A stretch of 64,000 nt of DNA, taken from contig JAKAFN010000003.1 of the NCBI GenBank assembly GCA_021825945.1, positions 1-64,000 on the forward strand. Reading direction: 5' to 3'. Shown here one piece after another: positions 51,981 through 60,404 of the stretch. Source of the DNA: Pseudomonadota bacterium. Its GTDB lineage: Bacteria > Pseudomonadota > Gammaproteobacteria > Burkholderiales > Burkholderiaceae_F. A program made the position numbers and the translations under genes. Under the pieces are notes generated by a model. The model ran no database searches. It saw only the letters and a program-made list of their open reading frames with translations, and was not told the DNA's origin. Numbering within the stretch: the stretch's first letter is position 1; the number at the start of each line of letters is the position of its first letter.

Positions 51981-52664
51981 ATGGATTGGGATGCATCGGG
52001 TTTTCCGGCGGGATCTTCGACGTTTGATGCCGGGTTGGCGGAATGGCGTGCGCGTCAGGCTGGGCAGGGTTCGGATCCGGAAGGTGGCGGGGCCGGCGAC
52101 GCAGACGATCGGCGTGCCGTGACTCCGGGGGCGATCCGTGCCCGCTGCGGGTTGCGCTTCCCGGGAATGCTGTATGCCGCCGTGGCGTCGGTCGCGGGGG
52201 CGGTGCCGTCCGAACCCGATCTCGCCGCGGCACGGCACCATGCGGGCATCGTCCAGGTGCTGTCGATCGCCGCAATGCCGTCGGATGCCCCGGGCACCCT
52301 CGATGCGCCGCCGGCAATCGCCGTCGTGGCGCGCGGCGCGGTGCTGGCCCGCAAGGGTCTGGCCGGCCTGTTCGGAGTCGCCTCGGCCGGTGCCGCGGCG
52401 CCGGCCGAGGAACCCGCGGAGCGTTGCGCCGGGCAATGGCGGAACGGCCACTTGCGCCTGTGGCTGCCGACCTGGGATGTGGCGTTCTATCGCGCGGCCG
52501 CGGCACAACTCGCCGGCCTGCCGGAACGCCGGGTCGAGGTGTGCACGGCGGGGACCGGCTCGGAAGCCGGCATCGCCTCCGGTATCGTCGCGGCGCTCGC
52601 CCTTGCGCGGTCGCTGTCCCCGGCACCGATACAGGTCGCCCGCTACCGTCTTTCCGTCGCGTGA
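51981..52664 (+). CDS. Orphan protein resembling a xanthine dehydrogenase-type molybdopterin-subunit hammerhead
   Basis: A 227-residue protein (ATG 51981) with high third-position GC like its neighbours. RFPGMLYAAVASVAGAVPSE resembles the a/b hammerhead of aldehyde oxidase/xanthine dehydrogenase large subunits (LPGMLYAAV... in known members). AIAVVARGAVLARKGLAGLF and a later AGLPERRVEVCTAGTGSEA continue the same pattern. The molybdenum-binding domains are absent, so it cannot be a full enzyme. It may be a diverged fragment or a repurposed domain. The start and function are uncertain. Confidence 0.5.
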   Translation: MDWDASGFPAGSSTFDAGLAEWRARQAGQGSDPEGGGAGDADDRRAVTPGAIRARCGLRFPGMLYAAVASVAGAVPSEPDLAAARHHAGIVQVLSIAAMPSDAPGTLDAPPAIAVVARGAVLARKGLAGLFGVASAGAAAPAEEPAERCAGQWRNGHLRLWLPTWDVAFYRAAAAQLAGLPERRVEVCTAGTGSEAGIASGIVAALALARSLSPAPIQVARYRLSVA

Positions 52665-52697
52665 GCGGGCCGCAAGCCTGACGGAACGGCGGCACGC

Positions 52698-53813
52698 CTA
52701 TTGCGCGGTTCCCGTGATGATTCCGCCCCCCAGGCAGACCTCGCCGTCGTAGAGCACGGCGGATTGCCCCGGCGTGACGGCCCACTGGGGCGTATCGAAC
52801 GCCAGGCGGAAGGCTCCGTCCTCGGCCGGTCGCAGGGCGCAGGGCGCGTCCGCCTGCCGATATCGCGTCTTGGCCGTCAACCGCAATGCTTCCTCGCCCG
52901 GTGGAATCCGTGGCGGTTCGCCGGCGATCCAGGATGCCTCGGTCGCGGTGAGCGTATCCGCGAGCAGCCACGGATGGTCGTGGCCCTGGACGACGTACAG
53001 GGTGTTGGCGGCGAGATCCTTGCGCGCGACGAACCAGGCGTCGCCGCTGCCGTCACGCCGGCCGCCGATGCCCAGGCCCTTGCGTTGCCCCAGGGTGTAG
53101 AACGAAAGGCCCATGTGCTCGCCCACGGTTCGGCCGTCGGGCGTGCGGATCGGGCCGGGTTTCGTCGGCAGGTACCGATTGAGAAACTCGCGGAACGGCC
53201 GCTCGCCGATGAAGCAGATCCCGGTCGAGTCGCGTTTGGCGGCATTGGGCAGGCCGATCCGTTGCGCGATCGCCCGCACCGCGCTCTTGTGCAGTTCGCC
53301 CACCGGGAACACCGCGCTGGCGAGCTGCTCTTGCGTCAGCCGGTGCAGGAAATAGCTCTGGTCCTTGCCCGGGTCGACCCCGCGCAGCAGCGCCACGCGC
53401 CCGTCCGTTGCCCGGACCCGCGCGTAGTGCCCGGTGGCGATGCGCCGTGCGCCCAGCCGCCGGGCGTGGTCGAGAAACGCCTTGAACTTGATCTCGGAGT
53501 TGCACAGCACGTCCGGATTGGGCGTCCGGCCGGCGGCGTATTCGCGCAGGAACTCGGCGAACACCCGTTCCTTGTACTCCGTCGCGAAGTTGACCGCCTC
53601 GAGTTCGATGCCGAGCACGTCGGCGACGGAGGCCGCGTCGATCCAGTCCTGGCGGGAGGAGCAGTACTCGCTGTCGTCGTCGTCCTCCCAGTTCTTCATG
53701 AACAGGCCCGTGACGGCATACCCCTGCTCCTTGAGCAGGTATGCGGAAACGGCGGAGTCGACCCCCCCGGAGAGGCCGACGACGATGGGTTCCTGGCTCG
53801 GGTTCTGGCCCAT
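52698..53813 (-). CDS. mnmA: tRNA-specific 2-thiouridylase MnmA
   Basis: MnmA thiolates U34 of tRNA for Lys, Glu and Gln. The 371-residue protein has the PP-loop [16 protein letters not shown] near residues 12-27, [15 protein letters not shown], the first catalytic cysteine in [16 protein letters not shown] near 103, and the second in [14 protein letters not shown] near 200. The C-terminal beta domain is complete. It is divergent from pntAA and convergent with the orphan ORF. Confidence 0.97.
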   Translation of the reverse strand: MGQNPSQEPIVVGLSGGVDSAVSAYLLKEQGYAVTGLFMKNWEDDDDSEYCSSRQDWIDAASVADVLGIELEAVNFATEYKERVFAEFLREYAAGRTPNPDVLCNSEIKFKAFLDHARRLGARRIATGHYARVRATDGRVALLRGVDPGKDQSYFLHRLTQEQLASAVFPVGELHKSAVRAIAQRIGLPNAAKRDSTGICFIGERPFREFLNRYLPTKPGPIRTPDGRTVGEHMGLSFYTLGQRKGLGIGGRRDGSGDAWFVARKDLAANTLYVVQGHDHPWLLADTLTATEASWIAGEPPRIPPGEEALRLTAKTRYRQADAPCALRPAEDGAFRLAFDTPQWAVTPGQSAVLYDGEVCLGGGIITGTAQ

Positions 53814-53861
53814 AAAATGCTAAATTCTACGGTTCTTCATCGCCTTCCCGGCATTTGGCGT

Positions 53862-53892
53862 TTCCCCTCTCCTCGGGGGAGCGAGCGGAAAC
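53862..53892. repeat. Family B-like hairpin between mnmA and pntAA
   Basis: CCCCTCTCCTCGGGGGAGCGAG lies 80 bases before pntAA and 49 bases from the mnmA start. It is a shorter variant of the family B theme. Confidence 0.5.
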
Positions 53893-53942
53893 GTTGCGGG
53901 GCGGGCGCTACGCTCATGGCGAAAAACGGATAGGAATAACCC

Positions 53943-55058
53943 ATGCTCATAGGTGTGCCGACCGAAACGAGACCCGGCGAAACGCGTGTCGCCGCCACCG
54001 CCGAAACGGTCAAGCGCCTGGTCGCGCAGAAACACGCCGTGGTCGTCCAGGCGGGTGCGGGCCTCGCTGCCGGCCAGACCGACGAAGCATACGCCGCCGC
54101 CGGCGCGACCATCGGGTCCGCGGCCGACGCGCTCCGGGCCGAGGTCGTGCTCACGGTGCGCCGGCCGGGCGCGACCGAACTCGCCGCAATGAAGTCGGGC
54201 GCCGTGCTGGCCGGCATGCTCGAACCGTTCGATGCCGATGGAATCGCGGCGATGAACGCGGCGGGGCTCACGGCCTTCGCGCTCGAAGCCGCGCCGCGCA
54301 CGACGCGTGCGCAGAGCATGGACGTGCTGTCGTCGCAGGCCAACATCGCCGGCTACAAGGCGGTGCTGCTGGCCGCCAACACCTACGGTCGGCTGATGCC
54401 GATGCTGATGACCGCGGCCGGGACGATCAAGGCGGCGCGCGTCGTGATCCTGGGCGCCGGCGTGGCCGGCCTGCAGGCGATCGCCACCGCCAAGCGGCTG
54501 GGCGCGGTGATCGAGGCGTCCGACGTGCGGCCGGCGGTCAAGGAACAGATCGAGTCGCTGGGCGCGAAGTTCATCGACGTGCCCTTCGAGACCGACGAAG
54601 AGCGCGACGCCGCCAAGGGGACGGGCGGCTACGCGCGGCCCATGCCGCAGAGCTGGCTGGACCGACAGAAGGCCGAGGTGGCCAAGCGCATCGCGCAGGC
54701 CGACATCGTCATCACCACCGCGCTCATCCCGGGCCGCAAGGCGCCGGTCCTGGTGACCGAGGACATGGTGCGCTCGATGAAGCCCGGCTCGGTGGTGCTC
54801 GACATGGCGGCCGAGCAGGGCGGCAACTGCGCGGTGACCGAACCGGGAACGACGGTCATCCGCCACCACGTCCACATCATCGGGCTGGGCAATCTACCGG
54901 CGCTGGTGCCCGCGGACAGTTCCGCGCTCTATGCCCGCAACCTGCTCGATTTCTTCAAGCTCGTCATCGACAAGGACGGGAAGTTTTTCATCAACCAGGA
55001 AGACGACATCGTGCGCGCGTGCCTGCTCTGCCACGGTGGGGAAATCCTCCGCAAATAG
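53943..55058 (+). CDS. pntA: NAD(P) transhydrogenase subunit alpha part 1 (PntAA)
   Basis: PntAA is the NAD(H)-binding domain I of the proton-translocating transhydrogenase, which makes NADPH from NADH using the proton gradient. The 371-residue protein begins [20 protein letters not shown], has [31 protein letters not shown] text, the NAD-binding [19 protein letters not shown], and the C-terminal [13 protein letters not shown]. The split alpha-1/alpha-2/beta arrangement is typical of many alpha- and betaproteobacteria. A long inverted repeat separates it from pntAB. Confidence 0.95.
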   Translation: MLIGVPTETRPGETRVAATAETVKRLVAQKHAVVVQAGAGLAAGQTDEAYAAAGATIGSAADALRAEVVLTVRRPGATELAAMKSGAVLAGMLEPFDADGIAAMNAAGLTAFALEAAPRTTRAQSMDVLSSQANIAGYKAVLLAANTYGRLMPMLMTAAGTIKAARVVILGAGVAGLQAIATAKRLGAVIEASDVRPAVKEQIESLGAKFIDVPFETDEERDAAKGTGGYARPMPQSWLDRQKAEVAKRIAQADIVITTALIPGRKAPVLVTEDMVRSMKPGSVVLDMAAEQGGNCAVTEPGTTVIRHHVHIIGLGNLPALVPADSSALYARNLLDFFKLVIDKDGKFFINQEDDIVRACLLCHGGEILRK

Positions 55059-55079
55059 GTTTGCACAGTTTCCACGCGA

Positions 55080-55151
55080 GCTGCCGGATGTCCGCCCCCG
55101 CCGGCGAGGAGTGGGGTACCGACGAGCCGGCGGGGGCGGACATCCGGCAGC
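55080..55151. repeat. 25-bp perfect inverted repeat inside the pnt operon
   Basis: Arms 55080-55104 and 55127-55151 are exact reverse complements around a 22-base loop. They lie between pntAA and pntAB with no T-run. This could attenuate or stabilise the operon mRNA, or mark a small insertion. Confidence 0.85.
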
Positions 55152-55177
55152 GGCACCAGAGAACGAACGGGACAAAT

Positions 55178-55504
55178 ATGGAAGTCGTCAATCACACGGT
55201 CATCAATCTCATCATCTTCGTGCTTTCCGTCTACGTGGGGTACCACGTCGTCTGGAACGTCACGCCGGCGCTGCACACGCCGCTCATGTCGGTGACCAAC
55301 GCCATTTCGGCGATCATCCTCGTCGGCGCGATGCTCGCCGCTTCGCTCACCGCCACGCCGCTGGGCCGGGGCATGGGCATCGCCGCGGTGACGCTGGCGT
55401 CGGTCAACGTCTTCGGCGGTTTTCTGGTGACCCGACGCATGCTCGAAATGTTCCGCAAGAAGGAGCCCAAGCCGGGTTCCGCGGACTCCGCGAAAAAGCA
55501 ATGA
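55178..55504 (+). CDS. NAD(P) transhydrogenase subunit alpha part 2 (PntAB)
   Basis: A 108-residue membrane protein forming part of domain II with PntB. It has about three spans ([56 protein letters not shown]) with the [11 protein letters not shown] block, and ends in a charged FRKKEPK tail. It lies between pntAA and pntB. Confidence 0.94.
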   Translation: MEVVNHTVINLIIFVLSVYVGYHVVWNVTPALHTPLMSVTNAISAIILVGAMLAASLTATPLGRGMGIAAVTLASVNVFGGFLVTRRMLEMFRKKEPKPGSADSAKKQ

Positions 55505-55517
55505 GGCGGGGGCCGCG

Positions 55518-56954
55518 ATGCATCTGAGCATGAACGTCGTCGTTCTCCTGTACCTCGTCGCCTCGGTGTTCTTCATCCAGGCGCTCAAGGGTTTGTCCCA
55601 TCCTTCGACCGCGCGCCGCGGCAACGTGTTCGGCATGACCGGCATGGCGATCGCGGCGGTGACCACGGTCGCCGTCGTGCTCCAGTTCCACCCTGGCGCG
55701 GCGGGTGCCGGCATTGCGCGGATCCTCGTCGGGCTGGTGCTGGGCGGCGGCATCGGCGCCTACATCGCGCGTACCGTGCAGATGACCAAGATGCCGGAGA
55801 TGGTCGCCTTCATGCACTCGATGATCGGCCTGGCGGCGGTGTGCATCGCCGTGGCCGTGAAGGCGGAGCCGTGGGCGTTCGGCGACACCCCCTATGGCGG
55901 TGCGATCCCCCTGGGCAACAGCATCGAACTGTTCATCGGCGCGTTCATCGGCGCCATCACCTTTTCGGGCAGCGTGATCGCCTTCGGCAAACTCTCCGGG
56001 CGCTACAAGCTCCGGGTGTTCCGCGGCGCGCCCGTGGTCTTCGCGGGTCAGCATGTCCTCAACCTCGTGCTGGCGGGCGTGATGATCGGCATGGGCATCG
56101 GCTTCGTGGCCACCCAGCAGTGGTGGCCGTTCCTGCTGATGCTGGCGATCGCCTTCGTCCTGGGCGTGCTCATCATCATTCCGATCGGCGGCGCCGACAT
56201 GCCGGTGGTGGTGTCGATGCTCAACAGCTATTCCGGCTGGGCGGCGGCGGGGATCGGCTTTTCGCTCAACAATCCCATGCTCATCATCGCCGGCAGCCTG
56301 GTGGGGTCGAGCGGCGCGATCCTCTCGTACATCATGTGCCGGGCGATGAACCGCTCGTTCTTCAATGTCATTCTGGGCGGGTTCGGGGCCGAGCCCGCAG
56401 CGGCCGTGGCCGCCGGCGAGCAGGTCCAGCGGCCGGTGAAGTCGGGCTCGCCCGACGATGCGGCGTTCCTGCTGGCCAATGCCGAGTCGGTGATCGTCGT
56501 GCCCGGGTACGGCCTGGCGGTGGCGCGGGCCCAGCATCCGCTCAAGGAACTGACCGACAAGCTCATCGCCAAGGGCGTGCGCGTGCGCTACGCCATCCAT
56601 CCCGTCGCCGGTCGCATGCCCGGCCACATGAACGTATTGCTCGCCGAGGCCGAGATCCCCTACGATCTGGTCTTCGAGATGGAGGAGATCAATCCGGACT
56701 TCAGCGACACCGACGTGGTCCTCGTGCTGGGCGCCAACGACGTCGTGAATCCCGCGGCCAAGGATCCGGGCTCGCCGATCGCCGGCATGCCGATCCTCGA
56801 GGCATACAAGGCGCGTCAGGTGATCGTCAACAAGCGCAGCATGGCCTCCGGCTACGCAGGTCTGGACAACGAGCTTTTTTACATGGACAAGACCATGATG
56901 GTGTTCGGCGATGCCAAGAAGGTGGTCGAAGACATGGTGAAGGCGATCGAGTGA
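55518..56954 (+). CDS. pntB: NAD(P) transhydrogenase subunit beta
   Basis: PntB carries the rest of membrane domain II and the NADP(H)-binding domain III. The 478-residue protein has about nine spans with MVAFMHSMIGLAAVCIA and ADMPVVVSMLNSYSGWAAAG. Its C-terminal soluble domain shows VIVVPGYGLAVARAQHPL, VRYAIHPVAGRMPGHMNVLL and LVLGANDVVNPAA. It completes the enzyme. The following gene begins inside its stop codon (GTGA). Confidence 0.96.
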   Translation: MHLSMNVVVLLYLVASVFFIQALKGLSHPSTARRGNVFGMTGMAIAAVTTVAVVLQFHPGAAGAGIARILVGLVLGGGIGAYIARTVQMTKMPEMVAFMHSMIGLAAVCIAVAVKAEPWAFGDTPYGGAIPLGNSIELFIGAFIGAITFSGSVIAFGKLSGRYKLRVFRGAPVVFAGQHVLNLVLAGVMIGMGIGFVATQQWWPFLLMLAIAFVLGVLIIIPIGGADMPVVVSMLNSYSGWAAAGIGFSLNNPMLIIAGSLVGSSGAILSYIMCRAMNRSFFNVILGGFGAEPAAAVAAGEQVQRPVKSGSPDDAAFLLANAESVIVVPGYGLAVARAQHPLKELTDKLIAKGVRVRYAIHPVAGRMPGHMNVLLAEAEIPYDLVFEMEEINPDFSDTDVVLVLGANDVVNPAAKDPGSPIAGMPILEAYKARQVIVNKRSMASGYAGLDNELFYMDKTMMVFGDAKKVVEDMVKAIE

Positions 56955-57754
56955 ACGGGGGGCTCCCGCCATCCGTTTTTGCCGGAATGCCGCGGCGGTT
57001 CGATCCCCGCCCGGTGGGCCTGGATCAGGCCCGCTCCCTCCTGACCGAATCGCTGGCCCTGTTCCGGAAGGCTCCGGGCCGCCTGACGGGGCTTTTCCTG
57101 CTGGTGTTCTTCCCCATCCAGTTGCTGCCCGCGCTGCCGTACTTCGGCATGCCGCTGCGCGAGGCGCTGGCCGCGATCGGATACGCGGGAATTTTCGTCG
57201 CGCTTGAAGCCGTGCGTGTCGGGCGGAAGGCCGCGCTGCCGAACCTGGCCGTGCCTTGGCGCCTGCCCGCCGACAAGATCCTGCTGCTGGTGGCGAGCGG
57301 TCTGGTTCCCCTGCTGGCCGTACTGTTCGTCTGGTGGGCCGACTGGGGCGGCGACGCGCTCGACGCCTACCTGAGCGGCGCCACGCCGGACGTCGCGCTG
57401 CCGGCGCGCCAGGAGGTCGAATTCGTCGTCGTGTCCAACCTGCTCGGCATGCCTTTGCTCTTCGTGCAGCCGCTTGCCGTGCTCCACTCCTGGTCGGCCT
57501 CGCGGACCCTGGCGGCATCCCTGCTGGCATGGGCGGCAAACTGGCGCTGGGTGGGCATGCTGGCGCTCGGCATGATTCCCGTGGCGATCGGCCTTGACTC
57601 GCTCGAACCGCAAACCGTACTGGACCTTTTCCTGACGTTGGCGTTGGCGGCGGCGGTGGAACTGGGCGTGTGCGTGTTCACGCTGACGCTGTTGCAACGT
57701 TCCTTGCGCATGGGCGCAGAGCAATCCCTGCTCCCGCCTGCGGGAGAGGGGTAG
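56951..57754 (+). CDS. Integral membrane protein (BPSS1780-like)
   Basis: A 267-residue membrane protein with about six predicted spans, resembling the BPSS1780 family of uncharacterised Burkholderia membrane proteins in its SLALFRKAPGRLTGLFLLVFF start and overall layout; that match is by memory only. GTG 56951 overlaps the pntB stop, so it is probably co-expressed. Its last codons (SLLPPAGEG) and stop lie inside a family B hairpin, which supplies the end of the protein. Confidence 0.7.
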   Translation: MNGGLPPSVFAGMPRRFDPRPVGLDQARSLLTESLALFRKAPGRLTGLFLLVFFPIQLLPALPYFGMPLREALAAIGYAGIFVALEAVRVGRKAALPNLAVPWRLPADKILLLVASGLVPLLAVLFVWWADWGGDALDAYLSGATPDVALPARQEVEFVVVSNLLGMPLLFVQPLAVLHSWSASRTLAASLLAWAANWRWVGMLALGMIPVAIGLDSLEPQTVLDLFLTLALAAAVELGVCVFTLTLLQRSLRMGAEQSLLPPAGEG

Positions 57755-57760
57755 GGTGAG
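57725..57760. repeat. Family B hairpin at a gene boundary
   Basis: CCCTGCTCCCGCCTGCGGGAG followed by AGGGGTAGGGTGAG. It encodes the end of the upstream membrane protein and provides GGGTGAG as the ribosome site of the downstream lipoprotein gene. Confidence 0.75.
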
Positions 57761-57764
57761 AGTG

Positions 57765-58583
57765 ATGACAAGAAACCATCGGTTCGTGTTGGTACTGGCC
57801 GCATTGCTCCTCGCGGGCTGCAACCATTCCGGAGGCGATGACGGCCACGGCTCCTGGCTGTCGCATTTCTCCCTCGGAACCGGCGTGCTGCGCGTGCAGA
57901 CGGGAGGAGTGGAGTACGGCGACGCCGCGGAACAGGTCAAGGGATCCGACCGGCTGGCGAATCAATGGCGGCCGATTCCCGACATCCGGTCCGTCGTCGT
58001 GCAAGGTCCGATGGACGTCATCCTGCGCCAGGACGGCAACGAGGGCGTGACGGTGCACGCCGACGACAACATCGCGCCACTCATCACCACCGACGTCGGC
58101 GCCGACGGCACCCTGCGCATCGGCATTCGCCCCCACACGGCGTTCCGCATGGCGCACCCCATTGGCATCACGCTGTTCGCGCCGCGTCTGCAGTCGATCG
58201 TCATGCGTACGGGGGGCATCAACTGCGCGGAGTTCGAGGGCGACCACCTGCATGTCGAGTTGGGCGGTGCGGGATCCGCGCGTTTCGACGAAATCCGCGC
58301 CAAGGAACTGTCGGTGCGGCTCGCCGGGACGGGTGGCATTTCGGTCGCGGGGGCGGCGCCCGAACAGAATTTCGAAATCGACGGCAGCGGCGGCGTCGAC
58401 GCCAGCGACCTGGCTGGGCAGAACGTGACGGTGCGGATCGCCGGCCGCGGCGGCGCGACCCTCTGGGCGATCGAGACGCTGAAGGCCGATATCACCGGTA
58501 CCGGGAACGTGCGCTACCGCGGCATGGCCACCGTGACCCGGACCGGCACCGGTTCCGGGACCGTGCGCCGGCAGCAGCAGTAA
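57765..58583 (+). CDS. GIN-domain (DUF2807) lipoprotein
   Basis: A 272-residue lipoprotein with signal RNHRFVLVLAALLLAGC, lipobox LLAGC, and a DUF2807/GIN head domain: RSVVVQGPMDVILRQDGNEG, then repeated glycine-rich beta-strand text like GGAGSARFDEI, GTGGISVAG and GSGGVDASDL. Such domains form right-handed beta-helices in periplasmic or surface proteins; their role is unknown. The start at ATG 57765 uses the family B sequence as ribosome site. Confidence 0.85.
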   Translation: MTRNHRFVLVLAALLLAGCNHSGGDDGHGSWLSHFSLGTGVLRVQTGGVEYGDAAEQVKGSDRLANQWRPIPDIRSVVVQGPMDVILRQDGNEGVTVHADDNIAPLITTDVGADGTLRIGIRPHTAFRMAHPIGITLFAPRLQSIVMRTGGINCAEFEGDHLHVELGGAGSARFDEIRAKELSVRLAGTGGISVAGAAPEQNFEIDGSGGVDASDLAGQNVTVRIAGRGGATLWAIETLKADITGTGNVRYRGMATVTRTGTGSGTVRRQQQ

Positions 58584-58595
58584 GGGGCGCAACGC

Positions 58596-59162
58596 GTGGG
58601 ACACCGCCTTTCCGCCATCGTGACCCGTACCGGCGACGACGGCTCCACCGGCCTCGGTGATGGCTCGCGCATCGGCAAGGATGCGCCGCGCATCGACGCA
58701 ATCGGCGAGATCGACGAACTCAACGCCCATGTCGGCCTGCTGTTGGCGACGCTGGGGGATTCGGCGGTGGATGCGGCGTCGTGGCGCGACGATCTGGTGG
58801 AGATCCAGCACGCACTGCTCGATGTCGGTGCCGACCTCGCCGTTCCGGCGGAGGCCCGTTTTCCCCCGAGCCGGCTCGAACGGCTGGACGCGCGGATCGC
58901 GCAGGTCAACGCGACCTTGCCGCCGCTCCGCGAGTTCATCCTGCCGGGCGGCACACGGGCGGCCGCGCAGGCGCACGTCTGCCGCACCGTATGCCGCCGC
59001 GCCGAACGGGCGATCGTGCGGCTGGCGCGGACGGAATCCGTCGGCGAGCCGGTCCGCTGCTATGTCAACCGGCTCTCCGACTGGTTCTTCGTGCTCGCCC
59101 GTGCGATCCAGCGCGGAACGGCCGGTGCGGAGTCGCAGTGGGAGCCGGGGATGCAGGGATAA
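58596..59162 (+). CDS. Cob(I)yrinic acid a,c-diamide adenosyltransferase (PduO type)
   Basis: A 188-residue ATP:cobalamin adenosyltransferase that makes adenosylcobalamin. It has the ATP-binding VTRTGDDGSTGLGDGSRI at the N-terminus, IDELNAHVGLLLA, LPPLREFILPGGTRAAAQAH with the catalytic region, and CRRAERAIVRLARTE and YVNRLSDWFFVLAR in the last helices, as in PduO-type enzymes. GTG 58596 follows the lipoprotein gene by 12 bases. No cobalamin riboswitch was seen upstream. Confidence 0.93.
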   Translation: MGHRLSAIVTRTGDDGSTGLGDGSRIGKDAPRIDAIGEIDELNAHVGLLLATLGDSAVDAASWRDDLVEIQHALLDVGADLAVPAEARFPPSRLERLDARIAQVNATLPPLREFILPGGTRAAAQAHVCRTVCRRAERAIVRLARTESVGEPVRCYVNRLSDWFFVLARAIQRGTAGAESQWEPGMQG

Positions 59163-59197
59163 TGCGGGTTTGACCGATCATTGACCGGAATTCAGGA

Positions 59198-60274
59198 ATG
59201 CGATTCACCACCGACGATCTGCGCATCAAGGAGATCAAGGAACTCACACCGCCCGCGACGCTAATCGCGGAACTTTCCTGTTCGGAGCGGGGTTCGGCGA
59301 CCGTGCACGACGCCCGCGGCGCCGTCCACGACATCCTGCATGGCAAGGATGACCGCCTGATCGTCATCATCGGCCCGTGTTCGATCCACGACCCCAAGGC
59401 GGCGCTCGACTACGCCCGGCGCCTCGTCGCGGAGCGTGCGCGCTACGCCGCCGACCTCGAGGTGGTGATGCGCGTCTATTTCGAGAAGCCGCGCACCACG
59501 GTGGGATGGAAGGGGCTGATCAACGATCCGGACCTCAACGGCAGCTTCCGCATCAACGAGGGGCTGCGCACGGCGCGCGAGCTGTTGCGGGCCATCAACG
59601 ACCTCGGCTTGCCCGCCGGCTGCGAATATCTGGACATGATCACGCCGCAGTACCTGGCCGATCTGGTGAGCTGGGGCGCGATCGGTGCGCGCACGACGGA
59701 ATCGCAGATCCACCGCGAACTCGCATCCGGCCTGTCCTGCCCGGTGGGATTCAAGAACGGCACCGACGGCAACGTCCGCATCGCCGTCGAGGCGATCAAG
59801 GCGGCACAGCAGCCGCACCATTTTCTCTCGGTCACCAAGGCCGGGCACTCGGCGATCGTCTCCACCCGCGGCAACGAGGACTGCCACATCATCCTGCGCG
59901 GCGGCGCCCAGCCCAATTACGACGCCGCCAGCGTCGACGCGGCGTGCCAGGCGCTGGCCCAGGCCGGTCTGGCGCAGCGCCTGATGGTCGACGCCAGCCA
60001 CGCCAACAGCCGCAAGGATCCGCTGCGCCAGATCGACGTCTGCACCGACATCGCCGGGCAGATCGCTCGCGGCGAAGAGCGCGTCGTCGGCGTGATGGTG
60101 GAGAGCAACCTCGTCGGCGGCCGGCAGGACCTCGTTCCCGGCAAGCCCCTCACCTACGGGCAGTCGATCACCGACGGATGTCTGGATTGGGAGCAGAGCG
60201 TGGCCTGCCTGGAGACCCTGGCCCAAGGGGTGCGAGCGCGGCGCAGCGCGAGCGAGAACGCCGGCAAGGAATGA
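59198..60274 (+). CDS. aroG: 3-deoxy-7-phosphoheptulonate synthase, class I (AroG-like)
   Basis: DAHP synthase condenses PEP and erythrose-4-phosphate, the first step of the shikimate pathway. The 358-residue protein has DRLIVIIGPCSIHDPKAAL, YFEKPRTTVGWKGLINDP, PVGFKNGTDGNVRIA, ILRGGAQPNYDA, and the metal-binding histidine and aspartate in MVDASHANS. The AroG/AroF/AroH feedback type cannot be fixed by eye. In several betaproteobacteria it neighbours tldD, as here with one gene between. Confidence 0.94.
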   Translation: MRFTTDDLRIKEIKELTPPATLIAELSCSERGSATVHDARGAVHDILHGKDDRLIVIIGPCSIHDPKAALDYARRLVAERARYAADLEVVMRVYFEKPRTTVGWKGLINDPDLNGSFRINEGLRTARELLRAINDLGLPAGCEYLDMITPQYLADLVSWGAIGARTTESQIHRELASGLSCPVGFKNGTDGNVRIAVEAIKAAQQPHHFLSVTKAGHSAIVSTRGNEDCHIILRGGAQPNYDAASVDAACQALAQAGLAQRLMVDASHANSRKDPLRQIDVCTDIAGQIARGEERVVGVMVESNLVGGRQDLVPGKPLTYGQSITDGCLDWEQSVACLETLAQGVRARRSASENAGKE

Positions 60275-60294
60275 CGACGAGGCGCCGCCATTTC

Positions 60295-60368
60295 GTCGTC
60301 GCGAGGCCCGCAGGGCCGTGGCGATCCAGGGGTTTCTGGATTGCTTCGGGCTACGCCCTCGCAATGAC
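60295..60368 (+). repeat. Family A dispersed repeat (near consensus)
   Basis: This runs from GTCGTCGCGAGGCCCGCAGG through GGATTGCTTCGGGCTACGCC to CTCGCAATGAC. It lies in the 130-base gap between aroG and the convergent oligopeptidase gene. Confidence 0.8.
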
Positions 60369-60404
60369 GGATGTGCTCGGGCGACGCCGGCACGAAGCAC
60401 GACC

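Noticed and set aside
58560..58600. A cobalamin riboswitch before the adenosyltransferase gene
   Set aside because: The gap is 12 bases and no B12-box text is visible.
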